Source of the DNA: Anolis sagrei
Lineage: Eukaryota; Chordata; Lepidosauria; Squamata; Anolidae
NCBI RefSeq assembly: GCF_037176765.1
Contig: NC_090022.1
Span: forward strand, 72,898,709-72,962,708
DNA: 64,000 bases
Reading direction: 5' to 3'
The stretch's first letter is position 1. Each line of letters opens with the position of its first letter. The notes beneath the pieces were generated by a model that was not told where the DNA came from, did no database searches, and saw only the letters and a list, made by a program, of their open reading frames with translations. Both the position numbers and the translations under genes were made by a program. Positions 11,150 through 21,700 of this stretch are shown here, one piece after another.

Positions 11150-11960
11150 GTCATTGCCACTAGTCCATGTACCGTCCCTTTTCGCAGGATGACTTCTGCC
11201 AACTTCTTGGCTTTTCTCCTACTTCCAAACTGCATCCCGTTCTGCCTAAAAAGGTTCGTGTCCCTTTAAGAGGCAAGCCACTCTGCGTTCCATCGAAAAA
11301 AGAGAGAGAGGTCTGTCGGGATGTACCAAAAGGGGGTGCGGGGGTGCACGGAGAATGGGCTGCAGTTCAGACATGGAAATAGCCGCGTTTGCACACGAGG
11401 GAAAAAAAGTATCGAACACCTTTTCCCAGGAGCACAAAGAGTTCCCACAGAAGAGCCCTTTTCTCTCGCTGGCACCGTTTGGCCACCCCCTTTCCTGAAA
11501 CAGAAGTGAGCTCGTCCTTTTAAAGGAAAAGCTGACTAAGGCGGCGGAGGGGGAAAGAGGGCGGGCGGCCTTAGGCGCATGTGCCCTTTAAGAAGGGGCA
11601 GCTCCGTCCCGGGGAGGCTCTTGCACTTAAGCTGGGTCCAGGTGAGTTCTTGCAGGAAGAAAGGAGGGCTCTCGTCTACTTCCCTCTCCTTCTTTTCCCT
11701 CTTTGCTTCCTCCCTCCCCTTTCTTTCAGCGATTGGGGGGAAATGGAGAGGCGGCTGGGAGAGTTTGCCTGGCAGAGGAGCCCCTGAAGTTGGAGAAGGC
11801 GTCGGGAAGGAGGTGGGTTTGGAAGGGGGAAAGGGGGCTCCTTGCATTGCTTGCAAACAACCACTTTTGGGGCTGTTTTGGGAGAAGGATCCCGGGTGCA
11901 AGGAGGCGTTTCCTGCCTGAAGATGCAGAGCCCTGCTTGGCCAGGCTCCTCTTTGGAGAG
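11150..11960 (+). promoter_or_regulatory. HYAL2: CpG-rich HYAL2 promoter region
   Basis: CpG and G+C content rise sharply here compared with the flanks. It includes a GC box GGGCGGGCGG at 11559-11568, several 'cctttaag' motifs and no clear TATA box. A strong splice donor lies inside it at 11642. Being 3 kb before the HYAL2 coding exon, it is the best candidate for the HYAL2 promoter; the assignment is inferred. Confidence 0.7.
11570..11641 (+). other. HYAL2: Probable HYAL2 non-coding first exon
   Basis: The exon end is set by the donor CCAG|GTGAGT with GT at 11642-11643. The transcription start is not visible and is placed only approximately. It would splice over a 3.1-kb intron to the acceptor at 14770-14771. 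Mammalian HYAL2 also has a non-coding first exon. Confidence 0.5.
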
Positions 11961-11994
11961 ATGCCCTTGGAGTTGGAAGCCCATCAATCTACAT

Positions 11995-12188
11995 CAGGTA
12001 TAAGCCAACTTGGGCCCTCCAGGTGTTTTGGACTTCAACTCCCATTATTCCTAACAGCCTCAGGCCCCTTCCTTTTCCCCCTCGGCCGCTTAAGCGGCCG
12101 AGGGGGAAATGGAAAGGGCCTGAGGCTGTTAGGAATGGTGGGAGTTGGAGTCCAAAACACCTGGAGGGCCCAAGTTGGCCCATACCTG
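11995..12188. mobile_element. hAT-type palindromic MITE, near-perfect inverted arms
   Basis: Two arms of about 95 bp are reverse complements and meet at the palindromic centre 'ggccgcttaagcggcc'. The ends are CAGGTATAAGCCAACTTGGG and its inverse. The flanking 8-mers atctacat (11987-11994) and ttctacac (12189-12196) share the core TCTACA, which fits the known hAT target preference. It lies in HYAL2 intron 1, just behind the CpG island. Confidence 0.85.
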
Positions 12189-12349
12189 TTCTACACACCC
12201 TTTAAGAGCTCTTGTAGCACCTTTGAGAATGGAAGAAACCAAAGTTTTGGTAGACTTCAGTCAGATGCAACCGAGATTCAGTTTGTTGTGGCGCCAGAGC
12301 ACTCTGATGTAGAAGGCTAAATATCACCTAGATCTCCATATCCTAAGAG

Positions 12350-12412
12350 AGTCTAGCATTGAGCTTTGGCAGTCAGAGTGGTGTCAAACTGCTATAATTT
12401 GGCAGTGTGGCT
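12350..12412. mobile_element. Fragment of the 'tacactgtagaattaa' MITE
   Basis: It has 'tagcattgagctttggcagt' and 'gtggtgtcaaactgctataa', the half-site of the family at 8926-9142. Confidence 0.5.
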
Positions 12413-12489
12413 TCATCAAGGCTTCTGCTTACTCTTAGGTACTACAAGAGCCCTTTGCAGATTGATTTTCCAAACTCAGTCTTTGAATG

Positions 12490-12726
12490 GGTTGCTGTAA
12501 GTTTTTCCAGACTGTATGGCCATGTTCCAGAAGCATTCTCTCCTGACGTTTCACCTACATCTGTGGCAGGCATCCTCAGAGGTTGTGAGGTCTCACAACC
12601 TCTGAGGATGCCTGCCATAGATGCAGGCAAAACGTCAGAAGAGAATGCTTCTGGAACATAGCCGTACAGTCCAAAAAACTTACAGCAACCCAGTGATTCT
12701 GGCCATGAAAGCCTTTGACAACACAT
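12490..12726. mobile_element. Penelope-derived head-to-head palindrome with TSD
   Basis: Two inverted copies of the element end meet at the perfect palindrome around 12581-12606 (aggttgtgag / ctcacaacct). A 13-bp duplication CAGTCT[T/C]TGAATG flanks it at 12477-12489 and 12727-12739. Each arm contains the hammerhead-like boxes; the minus-strand arm (12543-12597) keeps CTGAGGA, the stem and GAAAC-GTC. Confidence 0.85.
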
Positions 12727-13324
12727 CAGTCTCTGAATGCTTTTCATGGGTCTTTGTTAGTTCTGGCCCAGACACGCTCAAATGCCTTTTTATACGGGAT
12801 TCTTTTTTCCAACTTCTTTCCCCTTCCCGATTCAGGAAGAGTGTTGATTCCAGAAAGGGGGTGAGAAGCATAGTAAGTTGGTGACCCAAGTCATTGGTGT
12901 CTGTGAAGTTTTAAGAACAATGGATGAGTTTGGGAAGCAGATCTTGACGGGGCCGATCTGTGCCTATTTTTCCATTGAGATGTGTGTGTGTTATTTTACT
13001 CAGGTTAAGTCAGCCAGAAGGAATCATTTTAAAGCATGCAAGCTGAGAAAGGAAAACCTTCCGTTTATGTAGAATGCATCCTGTTTCCAAGAAATTGCAA
13101 TACTATTCTTTAAAATTGCTCAAGTTTCCAAAAACCGTCAAAACAAATATCTGTCAGAGTAAAAAAGGGAGGCTGCTCTTTCCCTGCTTGGTTCCCTTAA
13201 TGAAAAACTTCCTCTGCAGGGTCACAGTGGGCTCACTTTTTTGTTTACGCTTCCCTTTACCTACTGAAGTCAATGGAGCTTCTATGCGATCGGGATTCTT
13301 GTGTCTTTTCTCCTTCTGGTCCAT

Positions 13325-13650
13325 GAATTTGTCTAGCAGTGGGTTAAACTACTGATCTGATGAATTTGCTGGCTAAGGTAGGCAGTTCGAATCTGGGGAG
13401 CGGGGTGAGCTCCTGCTGTTAGCCCCAAGTTCTGCCAACCTAGCAGTTTGAAAACATACAAATGTGAGTAGATCAATAGGTTCTGCTTCTGTGGGATGGT
13501 AACTGCACTCCATACAGCCATGCTGGTCAAATGACCTTGGAGGTGTCTACAGACAATGCTGACTCTTTGGCTTAGATATGGAGATGAGCACCACCCCCCA
13601 GATTCAGACACAACTAGACTAAATGTCAGAGGAAACCTTTACCTTTAATG
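13325..13650 (+). mobile_element. SINE family B, BovB-type tail
   Basis: Head 'agcagtgggttaaactactg', B box 'gcagttcgaatctgggg', body 'ctgccaacctagcagtttg' and end 'attcagacacaactagacta' plus 'ggaaacctttacct'. It matches 2662-2966. Confidence 0.85.
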
Positions 13651-13840
13651 TTGAGGATGGATTGGAGGGGGAAAGGAGGAAAGCAAGGAAGAGAGGTGGA
13701 GGAACATATTCTTGGGATTTTTTTTTTACCAACTGCCCTTCCTAGGAAGCATCTCAGTCTTGCTGGCACACTGGAAGCCCTTAAACAAACACACTACTTT
13801 TCCAGACACGCATCACTGCATGCTGATTCTTGAGGCTCTG

Positions 13841-13863
13841 GAGAGAGAGAGAGAGAGAGAGAG
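13841..13863. repeat. (GA)n microsatellite
   Basis: About eleven GA repeats in HYAL2 intron 1. Confidence 0.9.
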
Positions 13864-14771
13864 TAGGTAGGGTGGAATGAATTCTCTGCGCTCTCCAGTC
13901 CCCATGAAACCTTCTGCCAGGCTGTCTGCAAACTGTTCCTAGACTCAGGCTTGGGAGTGGGTTACTGCAGGTCATGGGCCAAGCTCTAGGGTGGGGGATA
14001 GTGGGCATCTTGTGTATTGGGATATCACAGTGAAAAGAAAAGGCATTGAGGCAGAAAAGTCAATAATGAGGAAGTACACATTGCCTAGGTTTGCATTAAG
14101 CACTTCGTGTCAAACTGGGCCAGTGTTCTGGGTTTTTGCTTGGCATCAGCCAACTTCCCAACTGTAATCCCGGGATTTGCGAGTGGGATAAAAACTAGAA
14201 TGATAGGAAGGAAGTTTTATCGAGGCAAAAGGAGAGACTCTAGTGCAAATTGAGTTTTTCAAAGAAGCATTCAGAACGGTCAGTTTTACAAAGTAGGAGC
14301 CCAGCATTAGAAGAAGAACAGTGCCTTTTCCTTTTCACACTTAACCTCATTGAGCTCACAGCTACACAGTTTCAGACAAGTATGAAGGAAGTGTCTTTAC
14401 AGTGCGGATGATTACATAGGAAATCCTGGAACCATTTTGCAGCCTGGGTGATGATGACACAAACCACAGAGCACTAGTGTGCATTAAGGGCTTTCTTTCA
14501 CACACTTCTGTTGGAGTTTGTTGGCTGGCCACCACAATTTGATATTAGTTTTGAACTGCATTAACTAGTCAATGTAGATGTCACTCAAGTTTGGAAAGTA
14601 AGTAGGGATAGTACTGGGACTAGGAGACCATGAGGGAGCTCCAGTCAAGTCTAGGAAGGAGCCATTGCTTCCTGTCAAAGTTGACTAGATTGACTGTGTG
14701 TTGATCTATTCAGTCCCAGAAGTTATTTCACATATCCTCACTGCCTTCTCCTGTTTTCCTCACCTTTGCAG

Positions 14772-14822
14772 GCCTTGTTCTGCCTGTGATCTGCCAGCTT
14801 GTGCTGAAACAACTTGGGGAGG
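14772..14822 (+). other. HYAL2: HYAL2 5' UTR part of exon 2
   Basis: A polypyrimidine tract 'ctgttttcctcacctttgcag' type ends in the acceptor AG at 14770-14771. The next ATG in frame with the hyaluronidase is at 14823. Confidence 0.65.
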
Positions 14823-15758
14823 ATGCAGGGAGGCACTGGGCTGGCAGCAGTATGGCTCATGTTCCTGGCTGTGCCCGGTACCCTGGCGGGGCAGGGCAAG
14901 AAGCCTGCGTTCACCCCTATCTTCACCCACAGGCCCTTCATTGTGGCCTGGAATGTGCCATCTCAGGATTGCCAGCCTCGTTTTAAGGTCCAGCTAGACT
15001 TCAGTCTCTTTGACGTGCAGGCCTCGCCCAATGAAGGTTTTGTGGACCAAAACCTGACTATTTTCTATAAGGAGCGCTTAGGACTCTACCCCTACTACAA
15101 TGCCCAGAAAGTGGCAGTGAATGGCGGTGTCCCTCAGAACAGCAGTCTAGAGGAGCACCTGGCCCGCTTAGAGGTCAACATTCATAGGTACATCCGCTCT
15201 GAAACAAAGGAGGGGCTGGCTGTCATTGACTGGGAAGAGTGGAGACCTATCTGGATCCGGAACTGGCAGCCAAAAGACATCTACCGTACTGCCTCCCGTC
15301 AGCTTGTGCAATCTCGGCATGTTGATTTGTCAGAGGAACAAATAAAGAAGAAGGCTCAGTATGAATTCGAATCATCAGCTTCTTCCTTTATGAAGGAGAC
15401 CCTGAGACTTGCCAAGAGCTTCCGTCCTCAGCAGCTGTGGGGTTATTACCTTTTCCCCGACTGCTACAACCACGATTACAGCAAGAACCTAGACAGTTAC
15501 ACCGGTCATTGCCCCGATGTGGAGAAGACACGCAATGACCACCTGGCCTGGCTTTGGAAGGAGAGCACAGCCCTCTACCCTTCCATATATTTGGAGGAGA
15601 TATTGGCCAACTCCATAAACGGACGCAAGTTTGTCAGGTCTCGGGTTCAAGAGGCCCTACGGATCTCTCAGCAACATCATGATGACTATGACCTGCCTGT
15701 CTTTGTCTACACCAGACCCACCTATAACCGTCGACAAAATCTCACCTACCTAAGTGAG
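14823..15758 (+). CDS. HYAL2: HYAL2 coding exon 1 (residues 1-312)
   Basis: It starts at the ATG of MQGGTGL; an upstream in-frame TTG at 14814 is not a vertebrate start. It ends at LSE with donor GAG|GTAAGA (GT at 15759). It holds the catalytic domain core. Confidence 0.95.
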
Positions 15759-18700
15759 GTAAGAAGGTCTTTTTCATTAAAGTTGGGAAAGATTGGCCAC
15801 CAGATGGGATTGGATGTCTGTTTTGATTAAAGCTGTAACAATCTTGTGATGTACACAGCCAGCAGAGTTTTAGAAAGTTACTATTTTGGACTACACTTCC
15901 CAGAATGGAGGATGTGAACCAGAATGTTAACTTTTCTATGCTATGTCTCCCAACCATGTAAGACGATAAGTGAGGAGCTGCCTGCCTGATGCTGGGAAAT
16001 GGGAGCAGGGTAGGAGTGTAGTTGGCCGCAGTCCTGATGGCCTGCTTTCAACACCGTGGGTTGCACATTGTGAAAGCCCGTTGGCATAATATCTAAAGCA
16101 TTCTCAAATTTGTGGTTTAATGAACTGTTCTTGAACAGACTGCCTTCCCTGCCACCACTTCATTGGTCAGTGCCAGACCACACAGAAAATACTTGTAGTT
16201 TATTGCCTACACAGTATCGCTAGTCCCTCCCCACAGGAGAGTGGATTCATTCATCAACACCTTTGTTTTGTCAGACTTGGAAACATGGAAGTATGTATTG
16301 TTGGCTTCTAGAAACTTAAGAAGTTGTATGTGAGGATGGGCTGAAGGAGCCAGCTGCTCTTTCTGTCATTCACCCGTTCCGCTTGATTCTGGCAACACTG
16401 ATGTGGAAGAACAATACTATTAATGGTGTCTTCATTTTCCTAGAAAGAATAATTAGTCAGGCATATTGCTCTTGGGCTAGCCCCCCCTTTTTTTAGGGTC
16501 TAGAAATTCCTCTACCACTGTATAGTGAAATGTCCCAGCCAGAGGAATAGAGGAATTCAAAGTAGCATGTCAATATTGTTGCTTTAAGTGAGCATAGCTC
16601 TAGTTTATGGAAACATCTAGATTGGGCAGAGGATGCTTTGTTGGTAAAAGAGTTTACAAGTTTACAGACTCCAGGTTCGGCCTTTGTAACATTATGGTTT
16701 TAATGCAAACCCTTGGTATGTAAACTTGTGCCGAAAACCAATCTGTATTTCTTCTGCTTTCCTGTGATTTGTGGGGCTAGCTATTACTGTGAGGAGGGAC
16801 AGAATTGTACAGGCAGCTTCACCCAGGGCACGAGTGTAGTAGGGCATAGTCTTTATTTAGGTCAAGACGATGTTGTCATGCGGCCGTCTAGATGTTGTTG
16901 AACTGCAACTCCCAGTATCCCTAGCCAGCATAGTCTGTGGTGAGGAGTACTTAGGGTTGCAGTCCAAAACCGTTTGGTGAGCTCTTTGAACCCTGCTTTG
17001 ATCTGTAGGTTGGAATGTCTGGTGTTTCATTCTTCTGTCTCAAGTCTCACTCCAAGCTGGAGAGACTGTCTGGAAAAATGGCCTTGTGGTTATAAATAAA
17101 AGTATTGGGGGCTAGGGATTGACCTTTTAGAGTCTGGGAGTTTGAGCATTCTAACTTATGCCTCCTAACTGGGTTTATGATGAATATGAGAAACGTAGTA
17201 GGCCAAAAGTACAGGTGTCTTGTCTTACAGTTCCTGTCAGCCTCTGCTAGCACAGCTAAGAGTGGGGTGTTCATCCTTACAAGAAAGTCACCCCCTAGCA
17301 GGGAGCAGCCTGTTCTCTGGCCTTCCTGACCCTTTGCATCCTACTGAGGTGACTGGGCACTGATACAAGTTTTAGGACTGGGTCTTTTCTGTGTTCCCTT
17401 GATGTCACATGTGGCTTGTAAGGGAAGGTGTTGAAAGAGAACTGTTGAGAAACAGGTTGTCTTTCAGAAAAGCCACAGGTAGTACCTTCATGCTTTCCCC
17501 AGTCTGTCACCCATGCTTCCCTTGGTTTCTGGCCTCTGAATCAAGCAAAGAGCAGGTTTATAGTGAGCATTTTGGAAAACTCTATACCTCAAAAATGCAC
17601 CTCTTGCCTTTCATGTGGCTTATGCTTTTCCCATGGATGAAGCGAATTGTGGTTTTTATCCCTTCTGCTCAGAAACCATGTAGATTGCTTGAAAGTAAGC
17701 CGTGCAAATCCAACACCAATAAATGATCATTTTAGACACTTCCAAAGTGAGGGTGACAAACTTTGGGATTTATCGTTCTAGCTAGATGACTTGTTGCTCT
17801 TTGCTTGCTCCATAGCAGACACTCATGATAAAAAAACATTTCCTTTAATGCCACTCTGGCTAAAGGTTTACTCCTTGCATGGTTCCATTCACTCTAGCTT
17901 GGGATGAATTTTTAGTATTCTGAACTGTATTATTTATCTTGGTCTTCCACTTTGGGTATCCTACAACAGAATACCCTGCTGTCAAGACTGAGAAACCAGC
18001 AAAAGCACTGATAATTAGCATGAAAGTCATGCCAAGACTGAGAGTTTGATGTCTGACTAGGTTTTGCCCCCATGTTCTTGTGCCTGATTCTTAGCCTCAC
18101 TCAGTTAAATTCTGAACTTTGGGAGGAAAAACACCATTCCAACTGCTCCCATTAATGTATACTAATTCAGCTGACTTAAGGGTCCTTCCACACATGCATG
18201 TAACCCAGAATATCAAGGCAGAAAATCCCAGAATATCTGCTTTGAACTGGGTTATCTGAGTCCACACTGCCATATATTCCAGTTCAAAGCAGATAATGTG
18301 GAATTTTATTCAGCTGTGTAGAAAGGGGCCTTAGCTTTTTTTTTGTTTTAAATCCCATTAGTCTTGCTTCACAGCTAGTAAAAAAAATATATTTCCCAAC
18401 TTCAGACAAATATTTCCTTTTCTTTTTCCCTGCCCACACTCTAACAATAATGGAATGGTAGTGAAAACAATTGATTTCTACCTTCTGTTTGTTCAGCTGG
18501 CAGTGGTGTCCTGCCTCCATTTGCGTAAGTTCCATGTAAAACTTAGAAAAGGTACTTCATGTACTACAGTTGTTAACATTGCAAGCCATACTATCTGGAG
18601 TATTCTGGCAGCTGTTGTTCAAAAGGTAACTTTTCCAATCTTTGGTCAAGATTAGAACAGTCCTGGAAAATTGGCTCATTGTCCTCGGATCCTGGCAAAT

Positions 18701-21700
18701 TGTTTTCCCCTTGCCAAAATTATCATTAAAATTTTAACATGGAGTCTTGTTGAGATCTTTCATTCCTATAGTTTCTGCATACACATGTATATGCAGAATA
18801 TGATGGGTTGGCTTTTAGTGGCCTACTAGCCTGAATCAGCTGTTGGTCAGCCTACTCATAGGAATGGTTAAGATGACAGGCTGTGAACTAGAACGAAGGG
18901 TGAAAGCAACCATTAGTTCTTCTGAGACAGCAAAGAAATGGCCCTCCTCCAGAGAAAAGGGTCTCTTTGTTTTGCTTTGTTCCTGCCCCTCCTTGCCTTT
19001 GGGCTGCAGCCAAACCTCTGTGGTTCTTGTCAGCAGTTATGCTGAGCTGTTCATTGGAGTGCTCTCTGTCCAGGAACCTCTTTCTCTCAGAGCTTGGCAA
19101 TGTTCCTTTTTTAGGACTACTAGAAAAAGTGCCTGTATTGACTGGGGGATTTGGGGAACAGTGGCCACCAAAGTTGCTTTTCCCAAACTTTGTTCCTTGC
19201 AGGAACTTGCTAGATCAAGTTGCTTTCCTTGGATGCCTTTGCCAGATTGCGGTTGTGGAATAGGCCTAGGATCTGAGAAAACAAAGGGTGTGCAGAGGGC
19301 AGGGCGAGACCAGGTGCATACTGCCTCTTCCCACCTGAGCTCTCAGGAAGACATAAACATGTGCCGTGAGATGCCAGAAGCAACCTTCTGAAATTTATCA
19401 CCAGATGCTGAATTGCACAAGAGCCTCACATACATTAATATCGGCACAGCTATGTCCAGATCACAGGGAAGGGTTGAGGAATGCATTGTTCTATGCAAAG
19501 GAACCTGGGCTTCCAGTTTGTATCTCATAATAATGGGCACAAGTTGTCTTCTTAGGAAGTGATAACCATTGTGTGAAGCTTATCCTTCTACTGTAGCATT
19601 TCAAGGGATTACTAGCAAAGACTATATGCTTTGCCTAATTGTGTCCAAGCAATGCTTTTCACTCTTCCTTTACCAAAACGTGTTGCCTAATACTGCCATA
19701 ACAATGCTCTAACAGCATCTCTGTATGATGAACTGAAATAGTCCTTCCTCAAATGCCATGGAGTAGGCATGGGCAAACTTCGGACCTCCAAGTCTTTTGG
19801 ATTTCAACTCCCCAAAATCCCACTCACCTTACTGGCTGTTAGGAATTGTGGGAGTTGGTGTTCAAAACACCTGGAAGGCTGAAGTTTGCCAATGCTTGCC
19901 ACGGTGGACCTGCTTGGTCAGTCTAAAGTGTATGTATTGAAAAACAAATGGACTTTTATTTCCACCATAAATTGTTATCAATGCTTTCTATTTCTTTGCA
20001 TAAAGAACAGAAGCTGTTCAGCAGTGGGAGTGGAATATATGACTTCTGAGCTAGAGCATATCCTAATGAACTCTGGGTAATCTGTCTTGACATCCTTCAA
20101 CATTTTCTTCCAGATGGACTTGATCTCCACGATTGGAGAGAGTGCTGCCTTGGGAGCAGCTGGTGCTATTTTCTGGGGAGATGCAGAAGATACCAAAAGT
20201 CGGGTATGTAATGTCTTTTGCCCCCTTGAACAGACTTCTTTCCCTTGGATCGTGGTTAAAATAAACCCTATTTGATCCCTTTTCTGTCATGTTTTTTTCC
20301 CCTTGGGTCTTCTCTGTTTCATTAGGAAGCAGGTGATTCTCCAGCTTGTTCCCTCTAGCAGCTAAACATATTCAGGAAAGGTGATTGAAAAAATAGGCAA
20401 GGTATCCTATTGCATTGGTAGGTAATGTGGGGAGGGGGAGCATGACCAGTGGTGTGAAATGATGGGATTCTGGTGCAACCTATTTGGAGGACAACTCTTC
20501 TGGAAAGGATGCCATAATTTGTTGGAAGGAGTGCCTGCCACTAAATGAGAAGTGTGTAACATCTGGGGCTTCTGGGACGGTGTCTCCATGCTGCCAACAG
20601 ATTTGCAGCTAAAAAAGATTAAACCAGGAGTTCTTAACATTTTTTTGTTCCATGGACCCCTTCCCCAGTAGGTAATAACCACAGACCCATTCTCAAAATG
20701 TAGCAGGAGACAGTTTTATGACACTCAATATCAGCATGTTGCTGGTATTTGTACACAGCAGGACAATGATGTCATGTGATCTTGTGGCAGGTCTAACAAC
20801 CACTGTCTGCTAGATTTCAGTTAGAAGTCAGAGAAGATGATTTCCCCCCAATTCTAGCTCACAGACCCCCCCAGTTAAGAATTCCTTACATAAACAGTAC
20901 CATTTCCCCTTTAAACCAAGGACCGTTCTTCACATGAGCTTCTGTTGTAAGCAGATAAATGCTACTGGAACATGAAGCTGCTTGTAAACATATTGCACAA
21001 TCAGCATTGTCTAGTTTCAAATAAAAGTGGTGCTGTGACTGGGAGGAGCAGAAGAGTCCTGGGGCTTCACAGAAATGGACATGCAGATCTATACAGGCTT
21101 CTGGTTGCTAACCCTGTGCAACAGCCATTTTCTCTAACTATGTGTGTTGGGTTACAATCCCATCATTCCCAACCACTTGCCATATTGAGTGGGGCTGATG
21201 GAAACTGTAGGGGAAAATATATGGAGGAGTCCACAGTGGGGAATGCAGCCATAGAAGAAATAAGGATTTTTTTAAAAAATCTTAACGGCCTTTTACCAAA
21301 GATGCTCTTATGAGATACTCCTCCCAGTTAGTTCACAGTCATATCATCTCAAAAGAGGCCTCAGATACAAGGGTAGAAAACTGCCCCTCTTGGTGTGTTA
21401 TGAATGCAGTGGCCAACAGCTAGTTTTATTTTAATGTTGGAAGCAGGGGTTAGGTTTGGCTCTAGTGTATTGGAGGGGAGGGACTTGAGGGACAGGTAGG
21501 CCCAAACTCTGTGTAAGTTGGATCTACACTCTGTACATCAGTAGCCCCCTCCCCACTTCCCTAATTATTCTACAGCCCATAGCACTGAATTTCTGCCTGT
21601 AGTATTTATTTAATGTTTCTATCCTGCCTTCCTTCTAAGGAGCAAAAGTTTTTGCTTACCACTATGTTAACTTTTGTATAGCCTTGTAAAATAGTTCAGG

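Larger units (their letters stand above)
15759..20113. other. HYAL2 intron, mostly unique sequence
   Basis: Most of these 4.4 kb is not recognised as repeat. It holds a weak hAT-like remnant near 16887-16975, one MITE (18181-18333) and one hAT palindrome (19765-19898). A 182-codon frame at 18843-19391 has no domains. Confidence 0.6.

Noticed and set aside
1-11150. TUSC2, the gene next to HYAL2 in mammals
   Set aside because: I looked for its conserved C-terminal coding sequence upstream of HYAL2 and saw nothing like it; it is probably outside the window.
18843-19391. 182-codon open frame in the HYAL2 intron
   Set aside because: No domain or signal; it lies on the same strand inside an intron and is best explained by chance.
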